Below are positions 49,528 through 58,672 of a stretch of DNA of 64,000 nucleotides, piece by piece. Each line of letters starts with the position of its first letter. Position 1 is the first letter of the stretch. This stretch comes from Candidatus Nitrosotenuis cloacae. Its GTDB lineage: Archaea > Thermoproteota > Nitrososphaeria > Nitrososphaerales > Nitrosopumilaceae. Location: the NCBI RefSeq assembly GCF_000955905.1, contig NZ_CP011097.1:445957-509956 (forward strand), in the 5' to 3' direction. A program made the translations under genes and the position numbers. The notes under the pieces are model-generated. The model ran no database searches. It worked only from the letters and a program-made list of their open reading frames with translations, and was not told the origin of the DNA.

Positions 49528-51639
49528 ATGAACACACAGAAAATTTTTGATGAAACAATGAAAACAGATCACAAGGTTATCACTGAAGATGTCTCTAAAT
49601 CAATCCTAAAATCATATGGAGTCAAGGTTCCACCATATGCATTGGCAAAGACTGCGGCAGAGGCAGTCAAGGCATCAAAGAAAATAGGCTTTCCACTGGT
49701 AATGAAAATTGTATCGCCACAAATCCTACACAAGACAGATGCAGGCGGAGTCAAAGTCGGTGTTGCAAACGCAAAAGAAGTCAAGACTGTGTTTAATCAA
49801 ATTCTAAAAAATGTGAAAAAATACGACAAGAAAGCCGAGATCAAAGGCGTTCTCCTAGAGAAGATGGTCCCAAAGGGAGTTGAGATGATTGTCGGACTAC
49901 AAGTAGACCCACAATTTGGCCCAGTGATAATGGCAGGCCTTGGCGGTGTAATGACCGAAATTTTCAAGGATGTAGCATGGAGAATGCTACCAATCACAGT
50001 AGCTGATGCAAAATCAATGATTGAGGAATTAAAGTCATCAAAACTATTCAAGGGCTTCAGAGGCTCCCCACCAATTGACCTCAACATGCTGGCACAAGCA
50101 CTAGTCCAGATTGGAAAAATAGGCGTAGACAATGCTTCACATGTAAACAGCATTGACTTTAACCCAATAGTGGTATATCCAAAATCCTACTTTGTAGTTG
50201 ATGCAAAAATAATACTTGCAAAAGAGGTAAACCAAAACGCCATATCAAAAGCAAAGCCAAATGCTGAATTCATGGAGAAGTTCTTTACACCACAATCCGT
50301 GGCGCTAGTTGGCGCATCTGCAACACCGGGCAAAGTCGGCAACTCTGTTTTGGACAGCCTGGCAAAGCATGACTATACCGGTAAGGTATACCCAATCAAT
50401 CCTAAGGCAGAAGAGATCCTCGGTGTAAAGTGTTATCCTGCAGTTGATGCAGTCCCTGACGCAGTTGATCTTGTAGTAGTCTGTGTTGATCTATCCGTAA
50501 CGGCTCCAGTTTTGGAGCAATGCGCAAAGAAGGGAGTTCATAATGTTGTAATTGTTTCCGGCGGTGGAAAGGAACTTGGTGGCGAACGAGCTGCATATGA
50601 GGCCCAAGTAAAAGAGTTATCTGAAAAACACAAAATAAGAATTATTGGTCCAAACTGCATCGGAATGTTCAATGCAGCAAACAGACTCGACTGCGCATTC
50701 CAAGGCCAAGAAAGAATGGTTCGCGCAAAGCTAGGAAATGTTGCATTACTATCTCAGTCAGGTACAATGGGAATTAGTTTCCTAGAGTCTGCTGACTCGT
50801 TTGGGTTATCAAAGATGGTCAGCTATGGAAACCGCTCTGATGTTGATGAAGCAGACATGATCTGGTATCTGGCAAACGATCCACAAACCAAAGTTATAGC
50901 ACTATACGTAGAGGGATTTGGAGATGGACGCAAGTTCATTGAAACCGCAAAGCAGGTAATGAAGGAAAAGAAAAAGCCAGTAGTAATCTGGAAGAGCGGA
51001 AGAACCGAGGCTGGAGCAAAGCAGGCAGCATCCCACACTGGATCACTTGGCGGCTCTAATGCTATAATCATGGGCGCATTCAAGCAAGCTGGCATAATTT
51101 CAGTTGATAGTTACCAAGAATTAGTAGCAGTAACAAAGGCACTTGCATGGCAGCCAGCAGCAAAGGGCAACCGAGCTGCAATGTGCAGTAACGGAGCAGG
51201 TCCAATGATTGGAGGAATTGATCACTTTGAGCGATTAGGCCTCGAGCTTGCAAAGGTAAGCCAAAAGACACTAGATGAGATGAAGGCGCACTTTCCACCA
51301 ACATATGTCATTGGCAAAGGAAATCCAGCAGACGTTACCGGCGGTGCAAATGCCGAGGACTATCGTTATACCATAGAGAAATTCTACGAGGACCCAAATG
51401 TCGATATCGTGATGCCTTGGTTTGTATTCCAAGACGATCCACTGGAGGAGACAATCATTGATCATCTGGCTAATTTCTCAAAGCAGCAGAAAAAGCCGCT
51501 GCTAGTAGGCGGAAACGGAGGACCATACACGGCCAAAGTATCCGCACTGATTGAAAAACAAGGCGTACCTGTCTATGATGACCTTCGAGACTGGGTGGCA
51601 GCTGCGTCAGCGCTTGCTCAATGGGGCAAGCACCTCTAA
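49528..51639 (+). CDS. ADP-forming acyl-CoA synthetase, probably 3-hydroxypropionyl-CoA synthetase
   Basis: A 703-residue NDP-forming acyl-CoA synthetase. An ATP-grasp (beta-type) half comes first ([20 protein letters not shown]), then a CoA-binding domain ([20 protein letters not shown]) and a succinyl-CoA-ligase-like part with the phospho-His [11 protein letters not shown]. This fused form is the thaumarchaeal type that activates 3-hydroxypropionate (or 4-hydroxybutyrate) with ADP instead of AMP formation, saving energy in carbon fixation. The hydratase 33 bases downstream, as with Nmar_1309/Nmar_1308 of Nitrosopumilus, favours the 3-hydroxypropionate enzyme. ATG 49528 is preferred over TTG 49501. 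Confidence 0.85.
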   Translation: MNTQKIFDETMKTDHKVITEDVSKSILKSYGVKVPPYALAKTAAEAVKASKKIGFPLVMKIVSPQILHKTDAGGVKVGVANAKEVKTVFNQILKNVKKYDKKAEIKGVLLEKMVPKGVEMIVGLQVDPQFGPVIMAGLGGVMTEIFKDVAWRMLPITVADAKSMIEELKSSKLFKGFRGSPPIDLNMLAQALVQIGKIGVDNASHVNSIDFNPIVVYPKSYFVVDAKIILAKEVNQNAISKAKPNAEFMEKFFTPQSVALVGASATPGKVGNSVLDSLAKHDYTGKVYPINPKAEEILGVKCYPAVDAVPDAVDLVVVCVDLSVTAPVLEQCAKKGVHNVVIVSGGGKELGGERAAYEAQVKELSEKHKIRIIGPNCIGMFNAANRLDCAFQGQERMVRAKLGNVALLSQSGTMGISFLESADSFGLSKMVSYGNRSDVDEADMIWYLANDPQTKVIALYVEGFGDGRKFIETAKQVMKEKKKPVVIWKSGRTEAGAKQAASHTGSLGGSNAIIMGAFKQAGIISVDSYQELVAVTKALAWQPAAKGNRAAMCSNGAGPMIGGIDHFERLGLELAKVSQKTLDEMKAHFPPTYVIGKGNPADVTGGANAEDYRYTIEKFYEDPNVDIVMPWFVFQDDPLEETIIDHLANFSKQQKKPLLVGGNGGPYTAKVSALIEKQGVPVYDDLRDWVAAASALAQWGKHL

Positions 51640-51672
51640 AGGTTTATTTCAAGCAGAAATTTTTCCAAACTC

Positions 51673-52434
51673 ATGGCTTTAGTTACGACATCAAAATCAA
51701 ACGGAATTACTACAGTCAAAATCAACAGACCAGACAAGCTAAATGCAATGAACATGGATGTTGCAAGAGAACTCGTCGCAGTCTTTACACAATTGGACAC
51801 CGACGATGAGACCAAAGTAATCATCCTGACTGGTGAGGGCGAAAAAGCATTCTCGGCAGGTGCAGACATTGAATACATGTCAAAGATCACTGCAGACCAA
51901 TCAGTTGAATATGCAAAACTTGGACAGCTAGTCACCAATACCGTGGAGCTAGTATCCAAGCCGACAATTGCGGCAGTAAATGGATTTGCATTGGGTGGAG
52001 GATGCGAGCTTGCAATGTCTTGCGATATTAGAATTGCAGCAGACACTGCAAAGATGGGCCAACCAGAAGTCACAATAGGAATTCCACCTGGATGGGGCGG
52101 AACACAACGACTAATGAGAATTGTTGGAATCGCAAAGGCAAAAGAACTAGTCTACACTGGTAAGATGATAAAGGCAGATGAGGCAAAAGAAATTGGTCTT
52201 GTCAATCAAGTAGTGCCATTGGCATCGCTAATGGAAGAAACACTAAAGATGGCAAACCAAATTGCAGCAAATTCCGTTTCTGGAGTGAAAATGTCCAAAA
52301 TAGCAATCAACAAGGGACGCAATGCGGATCTTGATACGGGCCTTGGAGTAGAACTCTTGGCTTGGAGAAACTGCTTTACCGATCCTGATCGTGAAGCACG
52401 CATGACTGCATTTGTGAACAAGTCCAAAAAATAA
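51673..52434 (+). CDS. Enoyl-CoA hydratase, probably 3-hydroxypropionyl-CoA dehydratase/crotonyl-CoA hydratase
   Basis: A 253-residue crotonase. The oxyanion/substrate segments are [15 protein letters not shown] and [17 protein letters not shown], and the catalytic Glu region is [19 protein letters not shown]. Both Glu residues expected for a hydratase are present. In thaumarchaea one such enzyme handles both 3-hydroxypropionyl-CoA dehydration and crotonyl-CoA hydration in the HP/HB cycle. Its place behind the acyl-CoA synthetase supports that role. Confidence 0.85.
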   Translation: MALVTTSKSNGITTVKINRPDKLNAMNMDVARELVAVFTQLDTDDETKVIILTGEGEKAFSAGADIEYMSKITADQSVEYAKLGQLVTNTVELVSKPTIAAVNGFALGGGCELAMSCDIRIAADTAKMGQPEVTIGIPPGWGGTQRLMRIVGIAKAKELVYTGKMIKADEAKEIGLVNQVVPLASLMEETLKMANQIAANSVSGVKMSKIAINKGRNADLDTGLGVELLAWRNCFTDPDREARMTAFVNKSKK

Positions 52435-52467
52435 GCTAAACCTAATTTTTCTTTATTCCTACTAGTT

Positions 52468-52490
52468 ATGAGGTGAAAACCTTATTATAA
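52468..52490 (+). promoter_or_regulatory. Promoter of the A-type Fe-S carrier gene, with inverted repeat
   Basis: TTATTATAA (about 52482-52490) is centred 26 bases before the ATG at 52512. Directly upstream, ATGAGGT (52468-52474) and ACCTTAT (52479-52485) form a seven-pair stem (one G-U) around GAAA. It may be an operator or the 3' hairpin of the upstream message. Confidence 0.45.
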
Positions 52491-52511
52491 TTTGGAACGA
52501 CTAGCACATCC

Positions 52512-52862
52512 ATGGCAACTGAACAAACAGAAAAGCTCGTAACAATCACACCAAAAGCAGCGGAAAAGATTGCCGAGTTTATGAAAGAGGAAGCAGACAA
52601 GCCAGAATACCTACGAGTATATGTTCAAGGCGGAGGATGCTCAGGTCTATCCTATGGAATGGGCTTTGAGGCAAAGCCAGAAGAGGACGATTCCGTCATC
52701 GTAGAGCAAGGCGTCAAACTACTAGTTGACAGCTACTCACAAGAACACCTCAAGGGAGCAAACATCGACTACATCGAGTCTCTGATGGGATCCGGATTCA
52801 AGATTAACAATCCAAATGTTACAAAATCCTGCTCATGCGGACACTCTTTTAGCACCGAATAA
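52512..52862 (+). CDS. A-type Fe-S cluster carrier (IscA/ErpA/HesB family)
   Basis: A 116-residue protein with the three invariant Cys in GGGCSGLSYGMGF (near residue 43) and CSCGHSF (near 108-110). It carries and hands over [2Fe-2S] or [4Fe-4S] clusters during Fe-S protein maturation. Length is standard. Many proteins of this window need clusters (PyrK, the radical SAM enzyme, TFE-beta). It has its own promoter. Confidence 0.93.
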   Translation: MATEQTEKLVTITPKAAEKIAEFMKEEADKPEYLRVYVQGGGCSGLSYGMGFEAKPEEDDSVIVEQGVKLLVDSYSQEHLKGANIDYIESLMGSGFKINNPNVTKSCSCGHSFSTE

Positions 52863-52958
52863 ACTCTTTATTTTCTCATTTTTGTATTGATCTTTGCCGA
52901 GCCTAGATCATGATAAGCACTTATATCTGTGATTGCAAAAGCCAAACCATTGAACTTT

Positions 52959-52965
52959 AGGAGGT
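52959..52965 (+). promoter_or_regulatory. Strong Shine-Dalgarno sequence of dnaG
   Basis: AGGAGGT ends ten bases before the TTG start of dnaG at 52976. Most genes here look leaderless, so this leadered gene stands out, and the site fixes the TTG as the start. Confidence 0.75.
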
Positions 52966-52975
52966 ATACTATCAA

Positions 52976-54124
52976 TTGCCATCAGCAGGAATTGTCAAAT
53001 ATCACGTTAAGTTATCCTTTGATGTTGACGGACTGGTTGAAAGAGCAGATATCATAGGCGCAATCTTTGGCCAGACCGAAGGTCTGCTAGGCCCAGAGAT
53101 GAACCTAAATGAACTGCAACGTCTTTCAAAAGTCGGACGAATCGAAGTAACTGCAACCAGCACTACAAACACTACTAAAGGTGATGCTCTTATTCCAATG
53201 AGCACTGATGTTGATACATCAGCACTAATCGCTGCTGCAATTGAAAGCATAGACAAAGTAGGTCCATTTGACTGCAAGTTCAAGCTAATCGCAATAGAAG
53301 ATGTTCGTGCCACAAAAAAGGACGATATCATCAAGCGAGCAAAAGAGATCAAGCAGCAATGGGCAACAAAGACCATCTCAGAAGGCGATACCATGCTAAA
53401 AGACATCCACGAGGGAACATCTACATCCGGAAAACTAACCACATATGGTAGGGGAAAACTCCCATGCGGACAAGGCGTCTTTGACTCTCCTTGGATTATC
53501 CTAGTAGAGGGAAGAGCCGATGTGATCAATCTGCTTCGTGCAGGAATTGACAACTCACTTGCCATTGACGGCGCAAGAATCGACGAATCAATCCGTGATT
53601 TATGCGACCAAAAGGACAAGGTGATTGCATTTTTGGACGGGGATAGAGCAGGCGGATTCATCCTAAAGGAGCTCAAAAGCGTAGTCGACATAGACATCGT
53701 ACATAGAGCACCAGAAGGAGTCGAAGTCGAAGAACTCACACCACAACAAATCACCGACATTCTAAAGGATACCATAGAAGAGATGAAAAATCCAAAGGCA
53801 AAGCCAACGCTTTCTGATCCAACAGACAAGCCAATGGCAGAGCTTGCAGAAAAGACATTCTCACAAATCAATGAAACTCTAGAAGCAATTGGATTAGACG
53901 CAGACAGAAAAGAGGTCTTCAAGGTACCAATTTCAGAACTTGTCTCAAAGCTTTCAGTACAATCCGGCATCAAATATCTGATACTTGACGGGATAGTAAC
54001 CCAGAGACTGGTAGATGGCGCAAAGCAAGCAGGAATCGAGTGTGTCATTGGACACAGAGTAGCGAACCTGACTAACAAAGACGGCATAGCGCTCAAAACA
54101 TTTACCGAACTCGGGGTCGCTTAA
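52976..54124 (+). CDS. dnaG: Archaeal DnaG primase-like protein
   Basis: A 382-residue protein. The Toprim domain starts at IILVEGRADVINLLRAG (near 174) and continues with VIAFLDGDRAGGFILKEL, giving the Glu and DxD metal ligands. The N-terminal part is archaeal-specific (SAGIVKYHVKLSFDVDGLVE, GPEMNLNELQ), and there is no bacterial-type zinc domain. Archaeal DnaG has primase activity in vitro and associates with the exosome. TTG start with a strong SD. ribK follows 39 bases behind on the same strand. Confidence 0.93.
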   Translation: MPSAGIVKYHVKLSFDVDGLVERADIIGAIFGQTEGLLGPEMNLNELQRLSKVGRIEVTATSTTNTTKGDALIPMSTDVDTSALIAAAIESIDKVGPFDCKFKLIAIEDVRATKKDDIIKRAKEIKQQWATKTISEGDTMLKDIHEGTSTSGKLTTYGRGKLPCGQGVFDSPWIILVEGRADVINLLRAGIDNSLAIDGARIDESIRDLCDQKDKVIAFLDGDRAGGFILKELKSVVDIDIVHRAPEGVEVEELTPQQITDILKDTIEEMKNPKAKPTLSDPTDKPMAELAEKTFSQINETLEAIGLDADRKEVFKVPISELVSKLSVQSGIKYLILDGIVTQRLVDGAKQAGIECVIGHRVANLTNKDGIALKTFTELGVA

Positions 54125-54163
54125 GATAAAATCTTAAACACTATCTTTTTTATTTTTAAAATA

Positions 54164-54841
54164 ATGTCAGAGCTAAAAATCCAGCACCTAATCACGCTAA
54201 CCGAACTATTATCAAAAGGTGCAAAGAACAACTTTATCCCAATCACCACATCCACTCTGGGCAAAAACATACACAAGTCCCAGCAGGCAGCCTCAAAACA
54301 CCTACTGGAACTAGAAGAGGGCGGATTTATCTCCAGAATAATGTCTGGCAGAAAGGTCTCAGTCAAGCTAACGCAAAAGGGATTTGATCAAATTTCTGAT
54401 TTGTATAATTTGCTAAAGAACAGCTTAGAATCTGTCCCATCTACGATTGATCTGTCTGGTGTGTTAGTTGCTGGAATGGGGGAGGGAAAATACTACATGT
54501 CACTCAAGGGCTATACAAAACAATTTGCGCAAAAAATTGGATACGTGCCATTTCCAGGAACACTGAATGTCAAGCTGGACAAAAAAGAACACATCGAATC
54601 GCTACGCCAACTGAACAATCTGGATGGAACAAAAATCGACGGCTTTTCTGATGGCAAGCGAACATATGGATGGGTCAAGTGCTTTGCCTGCAAGCTGAAT
54701 GGTAAGGTCGATGCTCAGTTAATCATACTAGAGAGGACTCACCATGATCTGTCTACTATAGAATTAATATCAAAACTTGAGATACGCAAAAAACTTGGAC
54801 TAAAGTCAGGCTCGTCAATATCGATTAAAATTACACTCTAG
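54164..54841 (+). CDS. ribK: CTP-dependent riboflavin kinase RibK with N-terminal winged helix
   Basis: A 225-residue enzyme that makes FMN from riboflavin using CTP. Residues 1-85 are a winged-helix domain (LGKNIHKSQQAASKHLLELE), and 95-225 the RibK barrel (GMGEGKYYMSLKGYTKQF, PFPGTLNVKLD). The fusion is known in archaea, where the DNA-binding part can repress riboflavin genes, so it may be a sensor as well as an enzyme. It converges with the FAD synthetase gene, overlapping by four bases. Confidence 0.92.
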   Translation: MSELKIQHLITLTELLSKGAKNNFIPITTSTLGKNIHKSQQAASKHLLELEEGGFISRIMSGRKVSVKLTQKGFDQISDLYNLLKNSLESVPSTIDLSGVLVAGMGEGKYYMSLKGYTKQFAQKIGYVPFPGTLNVKLDKKEHIESLRQLNNLDGTKIDGFSDGKRTYGWVKCFACKLNGKVDAQLIILERTHHDLSTIELISKLEIRKKLGLKSGSSISIKITL

Positions 54842-55452
54842 ATTCCGTGTAGGGCTTCGCCGTATTCTTTTTCTATTTTGGAGCTGGAATATTCCGGAAT
54901 TGGGGATTGCAGTCTAGCTACTCGTACATTCAATCCAATCACTTTGCATCCGTCTGTGATGAATTTTTCCTGGTGAACCTGATCATAACCCAGCGCGATT
55001 ATATCTGGTCTAACAAGGGACACTGTCTTGAAAATGTCCCCCTCCTTTCCTACCAGGCACAAGTCCACTGTAGATAATGCACCGATGAGCTCTTGTCTTT
55101 GTGTTTCTGCGTGCAGTGGTCTGCGCTTTTTCATTTTTACTGCAGTATCGCCAGTTGCAATAACTACAACCAGTACATCGCCTAGTGCCTTTGCTGCATT
55201 TAGGGTGTAGATGTGGCCTGGATGTATGATATCAAAGACACCACCAGCCAATACAACATGCAATGAGGTTCTGCCAAACTCTGTCAGCATTCCGCTTTCA
55301 GATAACAGCAGATTTTTTTTCAGGGCATCGATTCTGTCATTGATGTATGTCTCTGAGAGATTTGTCTTTTTGATGCAATGTGTGATTGGGTTCTCGCCAG
55401 TTATTGAGCAAACATAGAAAGATGTGAGTATTTTTTTATCGATAATATCCAA
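54838..55452 (-). CDS. ribL: Archaeal FAD synthetase (RibL-type nucleotidyltransferase)
   Basis: A 204-residue cytidylyltransferase-fold enzyme that should adenylate FMN to FAD. The nucleotide motif GGVFDIIHPGHIYTLNAA is near residue 71, and the C-terminal SSKIEKE region corresponds to the second signature. An extra 60 residues at the N-terminus form a winged-helix-like piece (TNLSETYINDRIDALKKN) not present in short RibL. It faces ribK with a four-base overlap, so the two flavin steps are adjacent but on opposite strands. Confidence 0.88.
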   Translation of the reverse strand: MDIIDKKILTSFYVCSITGENPITHCIKKTNLSETYINDRIDALKKNLLLSESGMLTEFGRTSLHVVLAGGVFDIIHPGHIYTLNAAKALGDVLVVVIATGDTAVKMKKRRPLHAETQRQELIGALSTVDLCLVGKEGDIFKTVSLVRPDIIALGYDQVHQEKFITDGCKVIGLNVRVARLQSPIPEYSSSKIEKEYGEALHGI

Positions 55453-55489
55453 AGCATTACTCCTGTGTATTCATCATTTTTAATCCGTT

Positions 55490-56527
55490 CTATGGAATTT
55501 CCGGCTCGATTCCCTTTGCTATTCGCAGCGCATCCACCAAACCATCGGCATATCCAATTGATAATATGGCAAGCTCATCTTGGCCCTGAGAATAGAATCG
55601 CTCTGCGTCCTTGATGTACAAGTCTGCATTTTCCAATACTCCGGCAAATTCCTTTGAGTCCTTGTAGTATGGTGTTATCTGGTCTAGTGCGCGTCGGACC
55701 ATTGGGATGTACTTTTTCATCATTTGTGCAGATATCTTTTCTATTTTTGGGGTGTTGTCCTCTGGTGGCTCAATGCATTCTGCTAATACCTTTAGTGCAT
55801 CTGACTCTGTAAAGTGCATCATACCTGGAATAATGATAGTGTGTGGTGCTTCACCAAAGTCTGTTTTGGATAGTGAGGAGAATTTCCCTGCAATTATCTT
55901 TTGATTGTCTTGGCCAATCCTTGATGCAACTATTCCATAGGTGTCATCTGAGAAGACCTTTCTTGCCTGCTCTTTTTCCTGGACTTTGAGGCTGGCAATT
56001 GCGTCCTTTGGGTCCAAAAAGAAATTCTTGTTTTGGTTCCATTCTAATAATACGATGGTGTGGTTGCCAAGCTTTAGGTTCTCAAATATTGTATAGTATG
56101 CAGTAGATGATGATATGCCACTCATTATGGTGACTGTCTTTCCTACTTTGTAAAAGTGCAAACCACACTCGCCAATCAGAGATGTAATGGCAGATGATCC
56201 GTGGATGGTGTCTGTTTTGATATCATCAGAGATTGCACGAATTCGCAATTCTATGTGCGTGGTTGCAATGTATGGATCTCCGTATGATAACAATGCTACC
56301 TGCTTTGTCTTTGCAGCCTCTAGGATTTCCTTTCCGTCTTCGACTAGCCATCTTGGGGCAAGCTTGAATTGGCCCTTTGTTAGTTGTTCTAGGAATTTGG
56401 TTTCATGTTCTTTCATTGGACTAGTAAACTGCTCAAAATACACCACACCTGATTCTGAAATTATTTTTTTTATTTTATCCGATAATGCTTCGGCTCCGCC
56501 AATTCCTAGGCCTACAAACCAGAGCAT
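55490..56527 (-). CDS. dphB: Diphthine synthase DphB fused to a DUF357 domain
   Basis: A 345-residue protein. Residues 1-255 are DphB, which methylates the EF-2 histidine derivative on the way to diphthamide: start MLWFVGLGIGGAEALS, then LLSYGDPYIATTHIEL, SITSLIGECGLHFYKVG-like core and APHTIIIPGMMHFTE. Residues about 270-340 (IPMVRRALDQITPYYKDSKE and LSIGYADGLVDALRIAKG) are a DUF357 domain, normally a separate small helical protein. It overlaps the lysK start region by one base (downstream in the operon). Confidence 0.9.
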   Translation of the reverse strand: MLWFVGLGIGGAEALSDKIKKIISESGVVYFEQFTSPMKEHETKFLEQLTKGQFKLAPRWLVEDGKEILEAAKTKQVALLSYGDPYIATTHIELRIRAISDDIKTDTIHGSSAITSLIGECGLHFYKVGKTVTIMSGISSSTAYYTIFENLKLGNHTIVLLEWNQNKNFFLDPKDAIASLKVQEKEQARKVFSDDTYGIVASRIGQDNQKIIAGKFSSLSKTDFGEAPHTIIIPGMMHFTESDALKVLAECIEPPEDNTPKIEKISAQMMKKYIPMVRRALDQITPYYKDSKEFAGVLENADLYIKDAERFYSQGQDELAILSIGYADGLVDALRIAKGIEPEIP

Positions 56528-57657
56528 TACTTTTCGCTTTTGGAATCGTGCAGTCGTTTTAGATGATGCAGCGTATTTCTGATAACCTCAATTCCTCTTA
56601 GGTATTCATTCATAGAGACTCGCTCATCTATAGTGTGCGATGCGTGTGGGTCTCCCGGACCATATGTTACCACTGGGACATTCCATAGCGTGCCAATGAT
56701 GTTCATGTCTCCAGTCCCTGTCTTTCTAATTAGGGCTGGTCTTTTTCGCTCTACATCCATTACACCCAGAGTAAATGCGCGCACCAAAGGCGAGTTCATT
56801 GGCGCCTCAAAGGGTTCGGTCTCATCAATCACCGAATACATTGCCTCCACTTGCTGCTTGTTTGCAAGCTCACTCACCTTGGTAGAAATCTTTTCCCCCA
56901 CTGCCTTGCAGTTGAGCGTAACTGGAATTCTAATGTCCATTATGGTATTGCATTCCTTTGGAGTTACGTTGTGAGAGTCACCACCTTTGATCTCAGTAAT
57001 GGTGGCAGTAAGCATCATTCCTTTTGATTTTCCTTCCTGGTTTTCCTCCAGTGCCTTTTTGAGCTCGCTTGTAAACTTCATGGCTTCCTCGATTGCATTC
57101 TTTGCAAGCCAGGGGGCAGATGCGTGTGCAGAATCTCCCACATTGACTTTGAGGTTTATTGCAATTCTTCCCTTGTAAGCTATTGTGACATTGGTGATGC
57201 CGCTTGGCTCGCCAAACACTGCATAGTCAATGTCGAGCTTTTGCTTTGCCAGATTTTTAATTCCGGTTGCGTTTCCTTCCTCATCTACTGCTCCTACAAA
57301 AATTATGGTGCCATTGTTTTTTTGTAGAGTGGATGCAGCTAGTAGCATTGCCATCAGTGGGGCCTTTGCGTCCGATGCTCCGCGTCCATACAAAAAATCA
57401 CCCTCCTTTCTTACCTTGACCTTTCCTGGAACTGTATCCATGTGGCCGCACAACAAGACTCGCGGCGAGCCGGAGCCAATTGTTGCAATAAGATTTCCTA
57501 CCTCATCAATTTTGATACTATCAAATCCTAAATCATCGCACTTGTCTGCCAGAAATTCTGCCATTGGCTTTTCAGCTAGTGATGGTGTGTAGAGTCTGAG
57601 TGCCTTTTCTAGCATCTTTATCGAGAATCTGGGGGTTATAGTAAATGACGAGTCCAT
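56527..57657 (-). CDS. lysK: [LysW]-lysine/ornithine hydrolase LysK
   Basis: A 376-residue M20-family metallopeptidase that releases lysine (or ornithine) from LysW in the last step of the pathway. Metal ligands are in LLCGHMDTVPGK, YGRGASDAKAPL and VDEEGNATG, and near the end DPHASHTIDERVS. The dimerisation domain is in the middle. It lies three bases after lysX and one base before dphB, inside the lys cluster. LysK enzymes of this type can serve both lysine and arginine synthesis. Confidence 0.92.
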   Translation of the reverse strand: MDSSFTITPRFSIKMLEKALRLYTPSLAEKPMAEFLADKCDDLGFDSIKIDEVGNLIATIGSGSPRVLLCGHMDTVPGKVKVRKEGDFLYGRGASDAKAPLMAMLLAASTLQKNNGTIIFVGAVDEEGNATGIKNLAKQKLDIDYAVFGEPSGITNVTIAYKGRIAINLKVNVGDSAHASAPWLAKNAIEEAMKFTSELKKALEENQEGKSKGMMLTATITEIKGGDSHNVTPKECNTIMDIRIPVTLNCKAVGEKISTKVSELANKQQVEAMYSVIDETEPFEAPMNSPLVRAFTLGVMDVERKRPALIRKTGTGDMNIIGTLWNVPVVTYGPGDPHASHTIDERVSMNEYLRGIEVIRNTLHHLKRLHDSKSEK

Positions 57658-57660
57658 TTT

Positions 57661-58506
57661 TTATTTTCCTGATTTTACTGCGTATTCTAAAATCTTTCCA
57701 GCAATGTCCACGCCTGTCACTCGTGCTACGTTTCGATATTCTGTGGTATTGTTGATTTCATGAACCACCAAGCCTCGCTCTTTGCTCTCCATTAGATCAA
57801 TTCCTACTATTTGGCCCTTGACAGAGTCCTTTGCCTTGATGCATATTTCTTCCAGTTCTGGGGTTATTTCGCATATTTCGGCAGTACCTCCTAGGTGTGT
57901 GTTTGTCTTCCAGTTTTCTGTAGTGGAATTGCGATATATTGCACCCTCTACCGTATCACCAATCACTATGGCTCGGATGTCTCGTGGCGGTCTTTGCACA
58001 AATTCCTCCAAATAATGAATCTGGTAAATTGGATACATTTTCTCTCGCTCTTCTATGATTCCTTCGGCGGCTTCTTTGTTGTTTAGTCTCTGGACCATTC
58101 TGCCCCAGCTTCCGACGGTTGGCTTGATCACCTTTGGATAGCCGATTTCATCCAGTGCAGTAAGTGCCGAGTCTTTTGAAAATGCCACACTGACATACGG
58201 TGTTTCAATTCCTACGTTTTTTAGTAACATGTGCGTGAAGAGCTTGTTGCCTGCATAAACTCCGCAATACAAAGAATTGATAACATTGGCACCCATTCCC
58301 TCCAATGCAGCAGTTGCGTGCAGGTTTCTGTAATAGCTGACACATCTTTGCAGTACTGTTTGGTATTGGGATTTCTTATCTACATCTAAAACAAGGCTCT
58401 TACAATCTACCATCTCGATTTTGATGCCCATCTTGGTTGCAGCTTCTGTCAGGGCTTTTTCTTCTGGTCGAATTGTGTCGTAGAGAACCGTTATCGGGGA
58501 GCTCAC
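57661..58506 (-). CDS. lysX: Alpha-aminoadipate-LysW ligase LysX
   Basis: A 281-residue ATP-grasp enzyme of the RimK type that attaches alpha-aminoadipate to the C-terminal Glu or Gln end of LysW. ATP-site pieces are KVIKPTVGSWGRMVQRL and VQRPPRDIRAIVIGD, and the substrate end is GLVVHEINNTTEYRNVAR; the NTTEY form is that of LysX. It starts with GTG overlapping the lysW stop by four bases (GTGA). A second, similar ligase is at 63756. Confidence 0.92.
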   Translation of the reverse strand: MSSPITVLYDTIRPEEKALTEAATKMGIKIEMVDCKSLVLDVDKKSQYQTVLQRCVSYYRNLHATAALEGMGANVINSLYCGVYAGNKLFTHMLLKNVGIETPYVSVAFSKDSALTALDEIGYPKVIKPTVGSWGRMVQRLNNKEAAEGIIEEREKMYPIYQIHYLEEFVQRPPRDIRAIVIGDTVEGAIYRNSTTENWKTNTHLGGTAEICEITPELEEICIKAKDSVKGQIVGIDLMESKERGLVVHEINNTTEYRNVARVTGVDIAGKILEYAVKSGK

Positions 58507-58670
58507 TGGCCCCAGTCCTCTCCGACGCTTTGAGCTGGTTTTAGCCCAAATCCGCCTGAAGATTTGATTATCTCAAAGCTTGCGCCGCAATCGGGACAAG
58601 TTACAAGCTCGCCTTCTAGGGCATCACTTGGAATTGAAATATCTGAATCACATTCAGCACATTTTGCCAT
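58503..58670 (-). CDS. lysW: Amino-group carrier protein LysW
   Basis: A 55-residue protein starting MAKCAECDSDISIPSDALEG, with a zinc site made of CAEC and CPDCG and the C-terminus EDWGQ. In LysW the last residue is the attachment point, usually Glu (EDWGE). Gln here is unusual. It is the scaffold to which aminoadipate and later intermediates are linked. It overlaps lysX and is two bases from lysS. It is too short for normal gene-finding cut-offs. Confidence 0.94.
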   Translation of the reverse strand: MAKCAECDSDISIPSDALEGELVTCPDCGASFEIIKSSGGFGLKPAQSVGEDWGQ

Positions 58671-58672
58671 GG

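Noticed and set aside
53002-54096. A 364-codon open frame antisense to dnaG
   Set aside because: It lies wholly inside a well-supported gene, has a Ser-rich low-quality composition typical of antisense shadows, and shows no domain.
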